This document shows positions 40,964-49,217 of a DNA stretch of 64,000 nucleotides, piece by piece (the stretch's first letter is position 1; every line of letters starts with the position of its first letter). The stretch is taken from contig DAOUGI010000009.1 in assembly GCA_034429215.1 (NCBI GenBank), positions 62,001 to 126,000 of the forward strand. The letters run 5' to 3'. Source of the DNA: JAFGOG01 sp034429215. GTDB taxonomy: Bacteria; Chloroflexota; Anaerolineae; JAAYZQ01. The translations under genes and the position numbers were made by a program. The notes below the pieces were generated by a model. It saw only the letters and a program-made list of their open reading frames with translations. It did not search any database and was not told the origin of the DNA.

Positions 40964-41599
40964 CTATTCCTCCGTCTCTGCTTCGGCCTCTGCTGCCGCT
41001 ACCTCACCCGGAACCTCGGCTACCTCCACGACCTCCTCGACGACCTTCACGTGCTGCAAGCTGACGACGACATCGTCCGGCTTGTGGAGCGCGGTGATCC
41101 CGGACGGCAGCTCCAGGTCCCCGATCAGGATAGTGTCGTGGATGTTGACCAGGCCGGATATGTCTACCGTGATGTGATCCTGCAGATCATTGGGCAGGCA
41201 CTCTACATCCAGGATCGAGATCTGTTGGTTGAGCAGCACATCGCCTGCTGCAACAAGCGGCGATTGGCCCACAAAGTGGATCGGAATGCTGGTCTTGACC
41301 GTTTCGGTCATCCGGACCTGGTAAAAGTCCACGTGCTGGATCCGACCGGTGAGCGTATGGCGCTGGATTTCGCGGACCAGGACCGCACGCGGCTGGGCCT
41401 CTTGATCGACAAACAGGTTGATCAGCATCGATCCGGCTTGGCGCAACGTCTTGTCCACGGCGCGTTCGGGCGCCTGGATCATCTTGGGTGGTGTGTCTGG
41501 CCCAAAGATCACAGCCGGGATTAGGCCCTCGTTTCGCAGCTTTCTGACTTTTTTCCCTTCGACAGTCCTGCTGGCTGACTGTAATTCAACACGTTCCAT
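40964..41599 (-). CDS. rplY: Ribosomal protein L25, general stress protein Ctc form
   Basis: This 211-residue protein is the long (CTC) form of bL25. The 5S-RNA binding part covers about 1-95, with LQSASRTVEGKKVRKLRNEG, LIPAVIFGPDTPPKMI and GRIQHVDFYQV. The C-terminal TL5-like domain follows (HFVGQSPLVAAGDVLL; LPSGITALHKPDDVVVSLQHV). An acidic Glu/Ala-rich tail ends the protein. It binds 5S rRNA in the large subunit. Its promoter, ribosome binding site (AGGAGA) and terminator make it a self-contained gene. Confidence 0.96.
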   Translation of the reverse strand: MERVELQSASRTVEGKKVRKLRNEGLIPAVIFGPDTPPKMIQAPERAVDKTLRQAGSMLINLFVDQEAQPRAVLVREIQRHTLTGRIQHVDFYQVRMTETVKTSIPIHFVGQSPLVAAGDVLLNQQISILDVECLPNDLQDHITVDISGLVNIHDTILIGDLELPSGITALHKPDDVVVSLQHVKVVEEVVEVAEVPGEVAAAEAEAETEE

Positions 41600-41649
41600 A
41601 AGACTTCTCCTGCGATTCCGTTAAGTTAGAGTTTCCAAAACAGCGACCT

Positions 41650-41678
41650 ATTGTAATGCAAAAGCTTTCTTTCGTCAA
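41650..41678 (-). promoter_or_regulatory. rplY: Sigma70-type promoter of the L25 gene
   Basis: On the minus strand TTGACG (41678-41673), 17 bases and TACAAT (41655-41650) form a near-consensus promoter about 50 bases before the ATG. It sits next to the terminator of the upstream PA14 gene. Confidence 0.8.
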
Positions 41679-41689
41679 AAACCAACAGG

Positions 41690-41736
41690 CAACAAACAAA
41701 CTGCCCGGGCCTCGCCGCAGGCGGACTCGGGCAGTT
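41690..41736 (-). terminator. Terminator after the LysM-PA14 gene
   Basis: AACTGCCCG (41728-41736) and CGGGCAGTT (41699-41707) close a stem with an inner GCCT/AGGC helix. A T-rich run, TTTGTTTGTTG, follows on the minus strand. It lies 17 bases after the stop of the LysM-PA14 gene. Confidence 0.75.
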
Positions 41737-41753
41737 GATCGCATTGGTATCTG

Positions 41754-43178
41754 TTACTTCTTTGCCCACGACACCTTGGCTACGGCCAGCCCGTTGTTCT
41801 CGAAATACCGCACCCTGACGTGATGTGTCCCTGCCGGCACGTACAGCTCAGCCCAATAGGTGCGGACCGACGAGACGTGCCATTCGTCTATGATCAGATT
41901 GCCGTCCAGGTAGACGCGGATGCCATCGTCGGCTGTGGCCGTGAAGCGGTAGGTTCCTGCTGCAAAGTTAAAGTCGCCGTTCCACACTACAGAGAAGGAA
42001 TCGGCGTGAACGCCTGCCACCGGCGATTTGTTTCCCCAGTTATAGTTGACGGCGTTTTCGTTGCGGGTCACTACCGGGTCTCCCGACAGGGAGGTGTTGT
42101 TAAAGTACTTAGCGGTCCAGGGGCCGGTAGCTGCCACTTTAGCCCACGATACCTTGATCCTGGCGGCACCGGCCGCCTCATAGTACCTGACTCGCACCTC
42201 ATGCACGCCTTTGCTGAGCTTAACATCCTTGACATAAGTCGCATTGCCGGCGTCATGCCATTCGTCGATAATTGGCGTGCCGTCGATCCGTACCACTACG
42301 CCGTCGTCGGCATTGACCGTGAAGCGGTAGGTGCCGGCCTCGAAACTCACATTCCGTACCCAGCGCACCGAAAAGTTGTCGGCCGGTACGCCGGCGACGG
42401 GAGAGCCGCCGCCCCAATCATAGTCTATGGCGTGGGTTTCGGTGCGGGTGAGGACCGGCGGTGGGGTGAGTGACCGGTTGCTAAAATACTCAACTGTCCA
42501 GGTGGTCGGCGGTGGGGCGGCCACGCGCTCTGTCCAGAACTTGATCCTGGCCAGGCCGGTCTGCTCATAATAGTCGATCCGCACGGTGTGGTTGCCGGCG
42601 GTCATCTGCCTGTCGGCGGCATAGTGGGCGACTGGCGTTATGTGCCATTGGTCGATCACCAACTGGCCGTCGATGTACAGGCGGACGCCGTCGTCCACTT
42701 CGACGTGGAAGCGATAGTTGGCAGCCGCGAATTTGAGTGTGGCGGTAAAGCGCGCCGAAAAGTTGTCGGCGCCGACGCCGCTGCCCACGGCCTTCGATCC
42801 CCAGTTAAAGTTCACGCCGGTATAGTTGCGGGTGAACTTGGGGTTGCCGCTCAGATCGCGGTTGTTCCAGAATTTGCCCGTCCAAGACCCGGTTGGTGTG
42901 CCTCCGCCCCCGCAGGGGTAGGGGATCGTGAGCCGTTGGCCGGGATAAATCAGGTTCGGGTTTCTGATGTTGTTGCAGCAGATGATGGCATCCACGGTGG
43001 TGCCGTAGCGTGCAGCGATGACTTTTAGATACTCGCCCTGCTTGACAACGTGGGTGGTGTAGCAGCAGGTCGCACAGCAGGTATCGTAGCTGGCGCCGGA
43101 AGCATGGCTATCCTGAGGAGAGACCAACCCGGCCAGCATGACAACTAACGACAAAACAATCAACAGACGCAGTTTCAT
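41754..43178 (-). CDS. Secreted LysM protein with three PA14 domains
   Basis: This 474-residue exported protein has a signal peptide at 1-26 (MKLRLLIVLSLVVMLAGLVSP). A Cys-rich LysM domain follows (about 38-85: CCATCCYTTHVVKQGEYLKV, IICCNNIRNPNLIYPGQRL). Three PA14-type domains then cover about 95-215, 222-335 and 343-474. Each begins with W-T-x-x-(Y/F)-(F/W)-x-N and contains DDGVRLYIDG-type calcium/carbohydrate loops (DDGVVVRIDG, DDGIRVYLDG). PA14 is a carbohydrate-binding fold and LysM binds peptidoglycan, so this is probably a surface adhesin or wall-binding protein. The three PA14 copies are close in sequence. Confidence 0.92.
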   Translation of the reverse strand: MKLRLLIVLSLVVMLAGLVSPQDSHASGASYDTCCATCCYTTHVVKQGEYLKVIAARYGTTVDAIICCNNIRNPNLIYPGQRLTIPYPCGGGGTPTGSWTGKFWNNRDLSGNPKFTRNYTGVNFNWGSKAVGSGVGADNFSARFTATLKFAAANYRFHVEVDDGVRLYIDGQLVIDQWHITPVAHYAADRQMTAGNHTVRIDYYEQTGLARIKFWTERVAAPPPTTWTVEYFSNRSLTPPPVLTRTETHAIDYDWGGGSPVAGVPADNFSVRWVRNVSFEAGTYRFTVNADDGVVVRIDGTPIIDEWHDAGNATYVKDVKLSKGVHEVRVRYYEAAGAARIKVSWAKVAATGPWTAKYFNNTSLSGDPVVTRNENAVNYNWGNKSPVAGVHADSFSVVWNGDFNFAAGTYRFTATADDGIRVYLDGNLIIDEWHVSSVRTYWAELYVPAGTHHVRVRYFENNGLAVAKVSWAKK

Positions 43179-43238
43179 CGGTATCACCCCTTTCCCTTCG
43201 CAAGGTGCCGCACAACAAAAGGTTCAGTTACGACAATT

Positions 43239-43267
43239 ATTATACACCATATCGTCTGAAATTGCAA
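43239..43267 (-). promoter_or_regulatory. Sigma70-type promoter of the LysM-PA14 gene
   Basis: On the minus strand TTGCAA (43267-43262), 17 bases and a perfect TATAAT (43244-43239) precede the LysM-PA14 start by about 60 bases. Confidence 0.75.
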
Positions 43268-43328
43268 TACCCCAAACGCGCAATTTCGGCGGAACCCCAA
43301 CCTGTTGTGGGCTGAGCAGCGGGAACTA

Positions 43329-43976
43329 CTACATCTCGCGTACGTCCGTTAGCTTGAGCTCCTCGATCTGTGCCAAGGCGTCGAGCAGCAGCTTGTGGTC
43401 TACGTTTCGCACTTTCATGACCATGCCGGCCTTGGTCGGGTCTTCAGACAGGAATGCCCCGCTGGCCGAGATATAGCCTCCCAGTTTGGCTATGGCTGTA
43501 GTGACCTTGGCAAACTCGCCTGCCCGATCCGGAACTTCCATGGTGATGCGCAGGCCTTTCTGCCGTGCGGCGAACATCTCCAAGAAAACGCGGAACAGGT
43601 CGGTCTCGGTAATCATACCCACCAACTGACCCTTGCGCACGACCGGCAGACAACCGATCTTGTGTTCCAGCATCAGTTGTGCTGCCTCTTCGATGGGGCA
43701 ATCCTCTGTCGTCGTGATCACCTCGCGGATCATGACATCCTTGACCTTGATCCGATCAAGCAGGTAATGGATCTCCCACGTGCTGAGCGATGTCGCGGCC
43801 GAAGGCTGCGCCTTGAGAAGGTCGCTTTCGGCCACCAGCCCGACCATATTGCCGGCCTTGTTCATCACCGGCAGATGGCGAACGTCCTGCTCCTGCATGT
43901 AGCGGTGGGTGTCGGCAAGCGATTCGTCCTCCGAAATGGTCAGCGGGTGTTTGGTCATCCGGTCTTTGATTAACAT
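43329..43976 (-). CDS. CBS-pair and ACT domain protein
   Basis: This 215-residue protein is AcuB-like. Two CBS motifs lie at about 1-60 (MLIKDRMTKHPLTISEDESL, VRHLPVMNKAGNMVGLV) and 78-135 (VKDVMIREVITTTEDCPIEEA, GCLPVVRKGQLVGMITETD). An ACT-like domain at about 145-205 follows (GLRITMEVPDRAGEFAKVTTAIAKLGG). CBS pairs bind adenine nucleotides and ACT domains bind amino acids, so it probably senses energy state. A strong AGGAGGAGG site precedes the ATG, and TTGACA lies upstream without a clear -10. Confidence 0.92.
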   Translation of the reverse strand: MLIKDRMTKHPLTISEDESLADTHRYMQEQDVRHLPVMNKAGNMVGLVAESDLLKAQPSAATSLSTWEIHYLLDRIKVKDVMIREVITTTEDCPIEEAAQLMLEHKIGCLPVVRKGQLVGMITETDLFRVFLEMFAARQKGLRITMEVPDRAGEFAKVTTAIAKLGGYISASGAFLSEDPTKAGMVMKVRNVDHKLLLDALAQIEELKLTDVREM

Positions 43977-44093
43977 GGTCCTCCTCCTAAAGTAAGTGGT
44001 ATGTCAAAAGGAATCACACCTTGCCGGCGGGCATAGCGGCACCGCCCGATCGACGGCTTGGCTGCGCCAGGCTGGTCCGGCAAAGCACGCGGC

Positions 44094-44420
44094 TTACGAT
44101 GGCGGCGTTTCGCCGGACTCGGTCAGGTCCACTACTGAGTCGTATGACCCGTAGGGATTTTCGACGTAATCGTCGGCGTGCCAATCATCGAGCCACTCTT
44201 TCCCATCTACCAGGTAGCGAAATCGGTACCGTTTGCCTTCCTGCAGCTCGATGGTTACTTTCCAGTTGGCGTCTGAACGGTTGTGGGTCATCGGCGTGGC
44301 GCGGGTGTCCCAGTCGTTGAACTCGCCCACCAGGTTGACCCGCTCGGCCCACATCGTCGAAGGCAGCTCGAAAGTAACGCGCACCATCCCCTTTTTTGTT
44401 GACGGCTTTTTGGTGATCAT
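44094..44420 (-). CDS. Small glycogen-binding (CBM48/isoamylase N-terminal type) protein
   Basis: This 108-residue protein is a single immunoglobulin-like carbohydrate-binding domain: VRVTFELPSTMWAERVNLVGEFNDWD, then MTHNRSDANWKVTIELQEGKRYRFRYLVDG. The FNDWD and YRFRYLVDG elements mark the AMPK-glycogen-binding/CBM48 family. No catalytic domain follows. I chose the ATG at 44420, which has GGAGAGG upstream, over a longer start that reads through the leader and promoter. It may bind glycogen or help a partner enzyme do so. It has a consensus promoter at 44508-44536. Confidence 0.88.
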   Translation of the reverse strand: MITKKPSTKKGMVRVTFELPSTMWAERVNLVGEFNDWDTRATPMTHNRSDANWKVTIELQEGKRYRFRYLVDGKEWLDDWHADDYVENPYGSYDSVVDLTESGETPPS

Positions 44421-44507
44421 GACCCTCTCCCCAAACTGCTCTACCGCAAGCCGGATGCCCTGTCTGGCCGTCCATCTAGTGCCAGAGAGCCTCTCCAGTT
44501 TGGCGCA

Positions 44508-44536
44508 ATTATAGCGCAAACAGGCAAATGTGTCAA
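44508..44536 (-). promoter_or_regulatory. Consensus sigma70 promoter of the CBM48 gene
   Basis: On the minus strand TTGACA (44536-44531), a 17-base spacer and TATAAT (44513-44508) match the consensus at all 12 positions. The leader is about 80 bases. Confidence 0.85.
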
Positions 44537-44544
44537 CCTGGCTC

Positions 44545-44570
44545 GATTTTGGATTTCCGATTTTGGATTG
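44545..44570. repeat. Dispersed AATCCAAAATC-type repeat (copy 1)
   Basis: GATTTTGGATTTCCGATTTTGGATTG contains two copies of the GATTTTGGATT unit. The same unit, in the opposite orientation, forms the 39-base tract at 49913-49951. Confidence 0.6.
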
Positions 44571-44779
44571 CCCACGCTCCCGCGCGGGCACGTCCATCTT
44601 GGCGTTCTGCGCCCACGATCAGGCGCAGCTTTGCGCGGGAATGCAGGCCAGACATTGCTCGTTCCTGTATTGAAAGTATTGCTTTTAGATATAATAGGTC
44701 GCCTGGCCCTCTGCATTTTCTCGGCGATCCGCTGGTCCTGCCCTGACCCGTACCACCATCATGCCTGCCGGCCCGCCGC

Positions 44780-44808
44780 TTGCGCTTTCCGCTGTCTTGA
44801 GGTAGAAT
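44780..44808 (+). promoter_or_regulatory. Possible promoter of the ABC binding-protein gene
   Basis: TTGCGC (44780-44785), 17 bases and TAGAAT (44803-44808) lie about 70 bases before the likely start. A TTGAAA/TATAAT pair at 44670-44695 has a poor 14-base spacer. Confidence 0.4.
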
Positions 44809-44877
44809 CCAGCACCAGGCAGGCAAAACCAGTCTCACGTTTCGCGCCGAACCACTGTGATGGAATGTAAAAGATCG

Positions 44878-46836
44878 ATGTTTATCAGGCGTATTGCCCA
44901 ACTGTCCCTTCTTGTCGTTCTGCTGGCGGCCTGCACGGCGGCCGCGACGCCGGCTCCGCCTCCCGATCCGACCTCGACCGCACGGCCGACCCTGGTGCCC
45001 ACCTTTACCCCGACCGCTCTCCCTTCGCCAACCCCTACGCCGGCTCCCCGTACCTTGACCATCTGTGTTGCAGAGGAGCCCAGGACGCTGTCCCTGTACG
45101 GCGATTGGGGATACTCGCGCAACTTGATCCTCGAAGCGGTCTACGACGGCCCGGTCGACATGGCCGGCTATGGGTACGAGCCGGTCATCCTGGAAAAGCT
45201 GCCGTCTCTGGCCGGCGGCGGCGCGGCGATCGAGGCGGTTCCTGTCCAGGCCGGCGACCGGGTGATGGACATCAATGGCCAGGTGGTCGAGCTGGCCAAA
45301 GGCGTGATGGTGCGCCCGGCCGGCTGCCGCCAGGCGAGCTGCGCCGCAGGCTATGACGGCGGGCCGCTGGAAATGGACCAGATGTCGGTCACTTTCCGGC
45401 TGCTGCCGGGGCTCGCCTGGTCCGACGGGACGCCGCTCACCGCCGAGGATTCTGTTTTCAGCTTCCAACTGGCCCAGGCGGTCCTGGCGGAAATGGAGGA
45501 GATGCGATACGCCGGCCCGGCTCCGGATCGCAGCATCGACCTCCCCGCGCGCACGGTCTCTTACACGGCGCCGGACGAACGGACGGTGCGCTGGGTGGGC
45601 GTGCCCGGGCTTTTGGATCCAGACTACCAGGCCATCTTGGTCACACCCCAACCGCGCCACCTGCTGGCCGGGCTGTCCTTTGAGCAGTTGGCCGAGGACC
45701 GGAATAACACCCAACTGCCCTTGGGCTGGGGACCGTATGTCCTGAAGCAGTGGATCCCCGGCGACCGGATCGTGGCCGAGCGCAACCCCAACTACTACCG
45801 CGCTGCGGAAGGCCTGCCCTACTTTGACCGGCTGGTCTTTCGCTTTGTCGGCCAGGAGGCAGAGCGCTGCCTGGCCGACCTGGAGACCGGGCAGTGTGAC
45901 CTGCTGGCCCTGGATACCGGCGTCCGCGGCGAGGCTGCGCGATTGGTCCAGCTCGAGGCCGCCGGCGCGGTCGAGCTCCACGCCGGGGTCGGCGGCGTGT
46001 GGGAGCACCTGGATTTTGGCATCAACCCCGCGCCCGGCTACGATCGCCCCGACCTGTTCGAGGATGTGCGCCTGCGGCAGGCCATCGCCCGGTGCATCGA
46101 CCGCCAACAAATAGTGGAAGAAGTGTACCTGGGCCAGGCGGTGGTGATGCATTCGTACGTTCCTCCCGATCATCCCCTCTATCTTGGTTCGGATTTGCCC
46201 GAGTACGAGTTTGATCCAGCGGCGGCCAAGTCCGGCCTGGAACAGTTAGGCTGGCAGGACGCCGACGGCGACGGGGTGCGCGAAGCGCATGAGGTGACCG
46301 GCATCCCTGACGGCACGCCGCTGGCGTTCCGTTACGACGCCCTGGACAGCGAGGCTCGCCGCCAGATCACCGAGCTGATCGCTCAGGACCTGGCGACCTG
46401 CGGCATCAGTACGACGGTAACCCTCAGAAATTCGCCCGAGTTCTTTGCCTCAGGTGTGGATAGCCTGCTCTACGGCCGGCGCTTTGACCTGGCCGAGTTC
46501 GCCTGGTTCACGGCGCGGATCCCATCGTGTGACCTGTACGCCTCGAGCGAGGTCCCTTCGGAGGCCAACGATTGGCGGGGAGACAACATCGGCGGCTACA
46601 GCAGCCCTGATTTCGACGCGGCTTGCCAGTCGGCGCTGGCGGCGCTGCCCGGCTCTGCCGATTATGATACCTACCACCGGCGGGCGCTGAGCCTGTTCGC
46701 TGCCGATCTGCCGGCGCTGCCGCTGGTGGCGAGGACCTTTTTCGTCGTGGCCCGCCCTGGCCTGGTTGGCCCCGTGGCCGACCCGACCGAGCCGGTCGAG
46801 ACCTGGAACATCGAGGAGTGGCGGCTTGAGCCTTGA
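44878..46836 (+). CDS. ABC transporter substrate-binding lipoprotein, family 5 (peptide type)
   Basis: This 652-residue protein belongs to the extracellular solute-binding family 5 (DppA/OppA). A lipoprotein signal with the lipobox LLAAC puts the lipidated Cys near residue 19, and a Thr/Pro-rich linker follows. The body has VTFRLLPGLAWSDGTPLTAEDSVFSF, a family signature, and CIDRQQIVEEVYLGQAVV near the usual second lobe. I chose the ATG at 44878 because it gives a proper signal peptide; GTG 44857 and ATG 44860 are in frame upstream. No permease or ATPase of a peptide importer lies in the window, so it may serve a remote transporter. Confidence 0.9.
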   Translation: MFIRRIAQLSLLVVLLAACTAAATPAPPPDPTSTARPTLVPTFTPTALPSPTPTPAPRTLTICVAEEPRTLSLYGDWGYSRNLILEAVYDGPVDMAGYGYEPVILEKLPSLAGGGAAIEAVPVQAGDRVMDINGQVVELAKGVMVRPAGCRQASCAAGYDGGPLEMDQMSVTFRLLPGLAWSDGTPLTAEDSVFSFQLAQAVLAEMEEMRYAGPAPDRSIDLPARTVSYTAPDERTVRWVGVPGLLDPDYQAILVTPQPRHLLAGLSFEQLAEDRNNTQLPLGWGPYVLKQWIPGDRIVAERNPNYYRAAEGLPYFDRLVFRFVGQEAERCLADLETGQCDLLALDTGVRGEAARLVQLEAAGAVELHAGVGGVWEHLDFGINPAPGYDRPDLFEDVRLRQAIARCIDRQQIVEEVYLGQAVVMHSYVPPDHPLYLGSDLPEYEFDPAAAKSGLEQLGWQDADGDGVREAHEVTGIPDGTPLAFRYDALDSEARRQITELIAQDLATCGISTTVTLRNSPEFFASGVDSLLYGRRFDLAEFAWFTARIPSCDLYASSEVPSEANDWRGDNIGGYSSPDFDAACQSALAALPGSADYDTYHRRALSLFAADLPALPLVARTFFVVARPGLVGPVADPTEPVETWNIEEWRLEP

Positions 46837-47470
46837 GCATGCCACCGTCTGCCTGCCTGCCGATGCGCCGGGCGCCCTCGACCGGGCGATGGAGGCCCTG
46901 CTCCGGGGTGATGTCATCGCCTTCCCGACCGACACGGTCTATGGCGTCGGCGCCCATGCCTTTTTGCCGCAGGCCGTGGCCCAATTGTATGCCGTCAAAG
47001 AGCGGCCGGGTGGGATGGCCATCCCGCTGCTGCTGTCCGGCGCCCAAGACTTGTCCCTGGTGTGTGCGGATATTCCTGCCCTTGCCTGGGAGCTTGCCGG
47101 GCGCTTTTGGCCCGGCGCGCTGAGCCTGGTCCTGTGCCGCGCCCCGGCCGTGCCCGACGCCGTTACGGCCGGCGGGCCGACGGTCGCTGTGCGCGTGCCC
47201 GACCATCCTCTCGTCCGCGAGCTGTGCCGGCGGCTGGGCGCGCCCCTGGCCGCCACCAGCGCCAACCGCCACGGCTGGCCGCCGCCGGTGGCCGCCGGCG
47301 AGGTTCAGGCAGCCCTGGCCGGCCGCATCCCGCTCATCCTCGACGGCGGGCCGTGCCCCGGCGGAGTGGCTTCCACCCTGCTCGACCTGACCACGTCGCC
47401 GCCGGCTATCCTCCGGCCGGGACCGGTCACGACCGCCCAACTGGCGCTGTTTATCCCTTTGCAGCCGTGA
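46826..47470 (+). CDS. tsaC: L-threonylcarbamoyladenylate synthase (TsaC/Sua5/YrdC family)
   Basis: This 214-residue protein is a YrdC-domain enzyme that makes threonylcarbamoyl-AMP for tRNA t6A modification. Motifs are GDVIAFPTDTVYGVGAHAF, AVKERPGGMAIPLLLSG, PGALSLVL, VAVRVPDHPLVRELC and PLAATSANRHG. The likely start is the TTG at 46826, with GAGGAG seven bases upstream. It overlaps the binding-protein stop by 11 bases in another frame. It lacks the C-terminal Sua5 domain, as in short TsaC. Confidence 0.93.
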   Translation: MSLEHATVCLPADAPGALDRAMEALLRGDVIAFPTDTVYGVGAHAFLPQAVAQLYAVKERPGGMAIPLLLSGAQDLSLVCADIPALAWELAGRFWPGALSLVLCRAPAVPDAVTAGGPTVAVRVPDHPLVRELCRRLGAPLAATSANRHGWPPPVAAGEVQAALAGRIPLILDGGPCPGGVASTLLDLTTSPPAILRPGPVTTAQLALFIPLQP

Positions 47471-47499
47471 TTGACCGGCATGCCGGATCGTGCTATAAT
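47471..47499 (+). promoter_or_regulatory. Sigma70-type promoter of the small membrane protein gene
   Basis: TTGACC (47471-47476), 17 bases and a perfect TATAAT (47494-47499) lie just past the tsaC stop. A GC-rich leader hairpin (GCCGGGC 47516-47522 with GCCCGGC 47529-47535) follows the start point. Confidence 0.82.
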
Positions 47500-47564
47500 C
47501 ATCCAGGTAAGGAAAGCCGGGCGTTGTAGCCCGGCCGGCTATCATGAGAGGAGAGAGGAGTAAG

Positions 47565-48065
47565 ATGAGGAGACAATCTAGTGCGGTGTGGACCGGCCTG
47601 GGGTTGATCGGGCTGGGGATCGCTTTCCTGGTGGCAGTGCTGGTCGGGTGGGACAAATTCTGGCCCATTTTCCCCCTGTTGGGCGGATTGGCTTTTCTGG
47701 TCGGTTATGTGGGGAGCGGGTTCAAGGATACCGGCCTGGTCTGGATCGGCGTGGCGGCGACGCTGGTCGGCCTGTTCTTCTTTGGCTTTACCCTGGGCGT
47801 CTGGGAGTGGGAGGAGATGCGCGAGCTGTGGCCGATCTTTCCCCTCATCGCCGGGGTCGCCTTTATCGCCACATTCCTGGCCGAACGAGCCCGCGACTGG
47901 GGCACGCTGGGCGTGGGCCTGGTGGGGATCATCGTCGGCATAGTCGGCCTGGCCTACACCATGGGCGGCTTAGAGTCGGATATCTGGAGGTGGTGGCCGG
48001 CCCTGCTCATCCTGGTCGGCGTGTTCGCCCTACTGACCGGCCTGTTTCAGAGAGGGCGGAAATAG
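47565..48065 (+). CDS. Membrane protein with LiaF-like transmembrane region
   Basis: This 166-residue protein has six hydrophobic segments in three similar pairs: GLGLIGLGIAFLVAVLVG, WPIFPLLGGLAFLVGYVGSG and TGLVWIGVAATLVGLFFFG, then WPIFPLIAGVAFIATFL, GTLGVGLVGIIVGIVGL and WPALLILVGVFALLTGLF. The repeated WPIFPL(L/I) pattern resembles the membrane part of LiaF-type and DUF5668-like proteins. It has no soluble output domain. It has its own promoter, a leader hairpin and a GAGAGGAG site before the ATG. Function unknown; a role in envelope-stress sensing is only a guess from the family. Confidence 0.8.
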   Translation: MRRQSSAVWTGLGLIGLGIAFLVAVLVGWDKFWPIFPLLGGLAFLVGYVGSGFKDTGLVWIGVAATLVGLFFFGFTLGVWEWEEMRELWPIFPLIAGVAFIATFLAERARDWGTLGVGLVGIIVGIVGLAYTMGGLESDIWRWWPALLILVGVFALLTGLFQRGRK

Positions 48066-48077
48066 TCGCGCCCGCGG

Positions 48078-49217
48078 ATGCTTATCGGCATTGATGCCAG
48101 CCGGACCGCGGTCGCCCGGCGCACCGGCACGGAGAACTATGCCCTGAGCCTGACCCGCGAGTTGCTGGCGCTGGGCCAGGGTTCGGCCGGGCACCGCTTC
48201 CGGCTCTATTTCAACGACCCGCCGCCGCCCGGCCTGATCGACGGCCGGGCGGAACAGCGGGTCATCCCTTTTCCCCGCCTGTGGACCCACCTGCGCCTGT
48301 CGTGGGAGATGGCGGCCCGCCCGCCCGACCTGCTCTTTGTGCCGGCCCACGTCCTGCCGCTGATCCATCCCCGCCGCAGCGTCGTCACCGTCCACGACCT
48401 GGGCTACCTCTATTACCCCGAGGCCCACACCCGGTCCCAGAACGCCTACCTGCGCTGGTCGACCCGCTACAACGCCCGCGCGGCGGCCCGCGTCCTGGCC
48501 GACTCGCAGGCCACCCGCGATGACCTCGTCCGCCATTGTCGGATTCCCGCCGGCAAGATCGTCGTTGTCTATCCCGGCCGCGACGAGAGCCTGGCGCCCG
48601 TCACCGATCCGGCTGCCTTAGCTGCCGTCCGCGCCCGCTACGGCCTGGCCGGCCGCTACCTGCTCCACGTCGGCACCCTTCAGCCGCGCAAAAACCTGAT
48701 CCGCCTCGTCCAAGCCTTTGCCTCCCTGCTCGCCTCGGGCGGTGAGCCTTCGGCGGCGGACCTTCAGCTTGTCATAACCGGAAAAAAGGGCTGGCTGTAC
48801 GGCGACCTGCTGGCCGAGGTCGACAAGCTGGGGTTGGCCGCGCAAGGCCGCGTCGTCCTGACCGGCTATCTGCCCGATGCCGACCTGCCGGCTCTGCTCA
48901 GCGGGGCGCTGGCCTTTTGCTTTCCTTCCCTGTACGAGGGTTTTGGCTTTCCGGTGATCGAGGCCATGGCGTGCGGCGCGCCGGTGGTCTGCTCCAACGT
49001 GTCGTCGCTGCCCGAGGTAGCCGGCGACGCCGCCTTGCTGGTGGATCCCCTGGATGTGACGGCGCTGGCGGCAGCGCTGGGTCAGGTCGCAACCGACGAA
49101 GGGCTGCGCCGCGAGCTGAGCGAGCGTGGCCTGCGCCAGGCGGCCAAATTCTCGTGGCGGCAGTCTGCTCGGCAAGTGCTCGACGTGTTTGACGAGGTCG
49201 GCCGTGGGCTCGATTGA
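48078..49217 (+). CDS. Glycosyltransferase family 4 protein
   Basis: This 379-residue protein is a GT-B fold glycosyltransferase of family 4. The N-terminal part LIGIDASRTAVARRTGTENYALSL is typical, the mid-region has YLLHVGTLQPRKNLIRLV, and the C-terminal part carries the EX7E motif in FPSLYEGFGFPVIEAMACG. It transfers a sugar from a nucleotide sugar to a cell-surface acceptor. It is followed, with a 14-base overlap, by a WecG/TagA-type transferase, so the pair probably makes or extends a surface polysaccharide. Confidence 0.93.
   Translation: MLIGIDASRTAVARRTGTENYALSLTRELLALGQGSAGHRFRLYFNDPPPPGLIDGRAEQRVIPFPRLWTHLRLSWEMAARPPDLLFVPAHVLPLIHPRRSVVTVHDLGYLYYPEAHTRSQNAYLRWSTRYNARAAARVLADSQATRDDLVRHCRIPAGKIVVVYPGRDESLAPVTDPAALAAVRARYGLAGRYLLHVGTLQPRKNLIRLVQAFASLLASGGEPSAADLQLVITGKKGWLYGDLLAEVDKLGLAAQGRVVLTGYLPDADLPALLSGALAFCFPSLYEGFGFPVIEAMACGAPVVCSNVSSLPEVAGDAALLVDPLDVTALAAALGQVATDEGLRRELSERGLRQAAKFSWRQSARQVLDVFDEVGRGLD

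Larger units (their letters stand above)
44421..44877. other. Non-coding stretch with divergent promoters and a dispersed repeat
   Basis: This 457-base gap holds the consensus promoter of the CBM48 gene (44508-44536, minus strand), an AATCCAAAATC-type repeat (44545-44570) and two possible plus-strand promoters before the binding-protein gene (44670-44695 and 44780-44808). I see no credible small gene or tRNA in it. Confidence 0.6.

Noticed and set aside
44670..44695. TTGAAA-14-TATAAT as the promoter of the ABC binding protein
   Set aside because: A 14-base spacer is too short for usual sigma70 contacts. The 17-base pair at 44780-44808 fits better.
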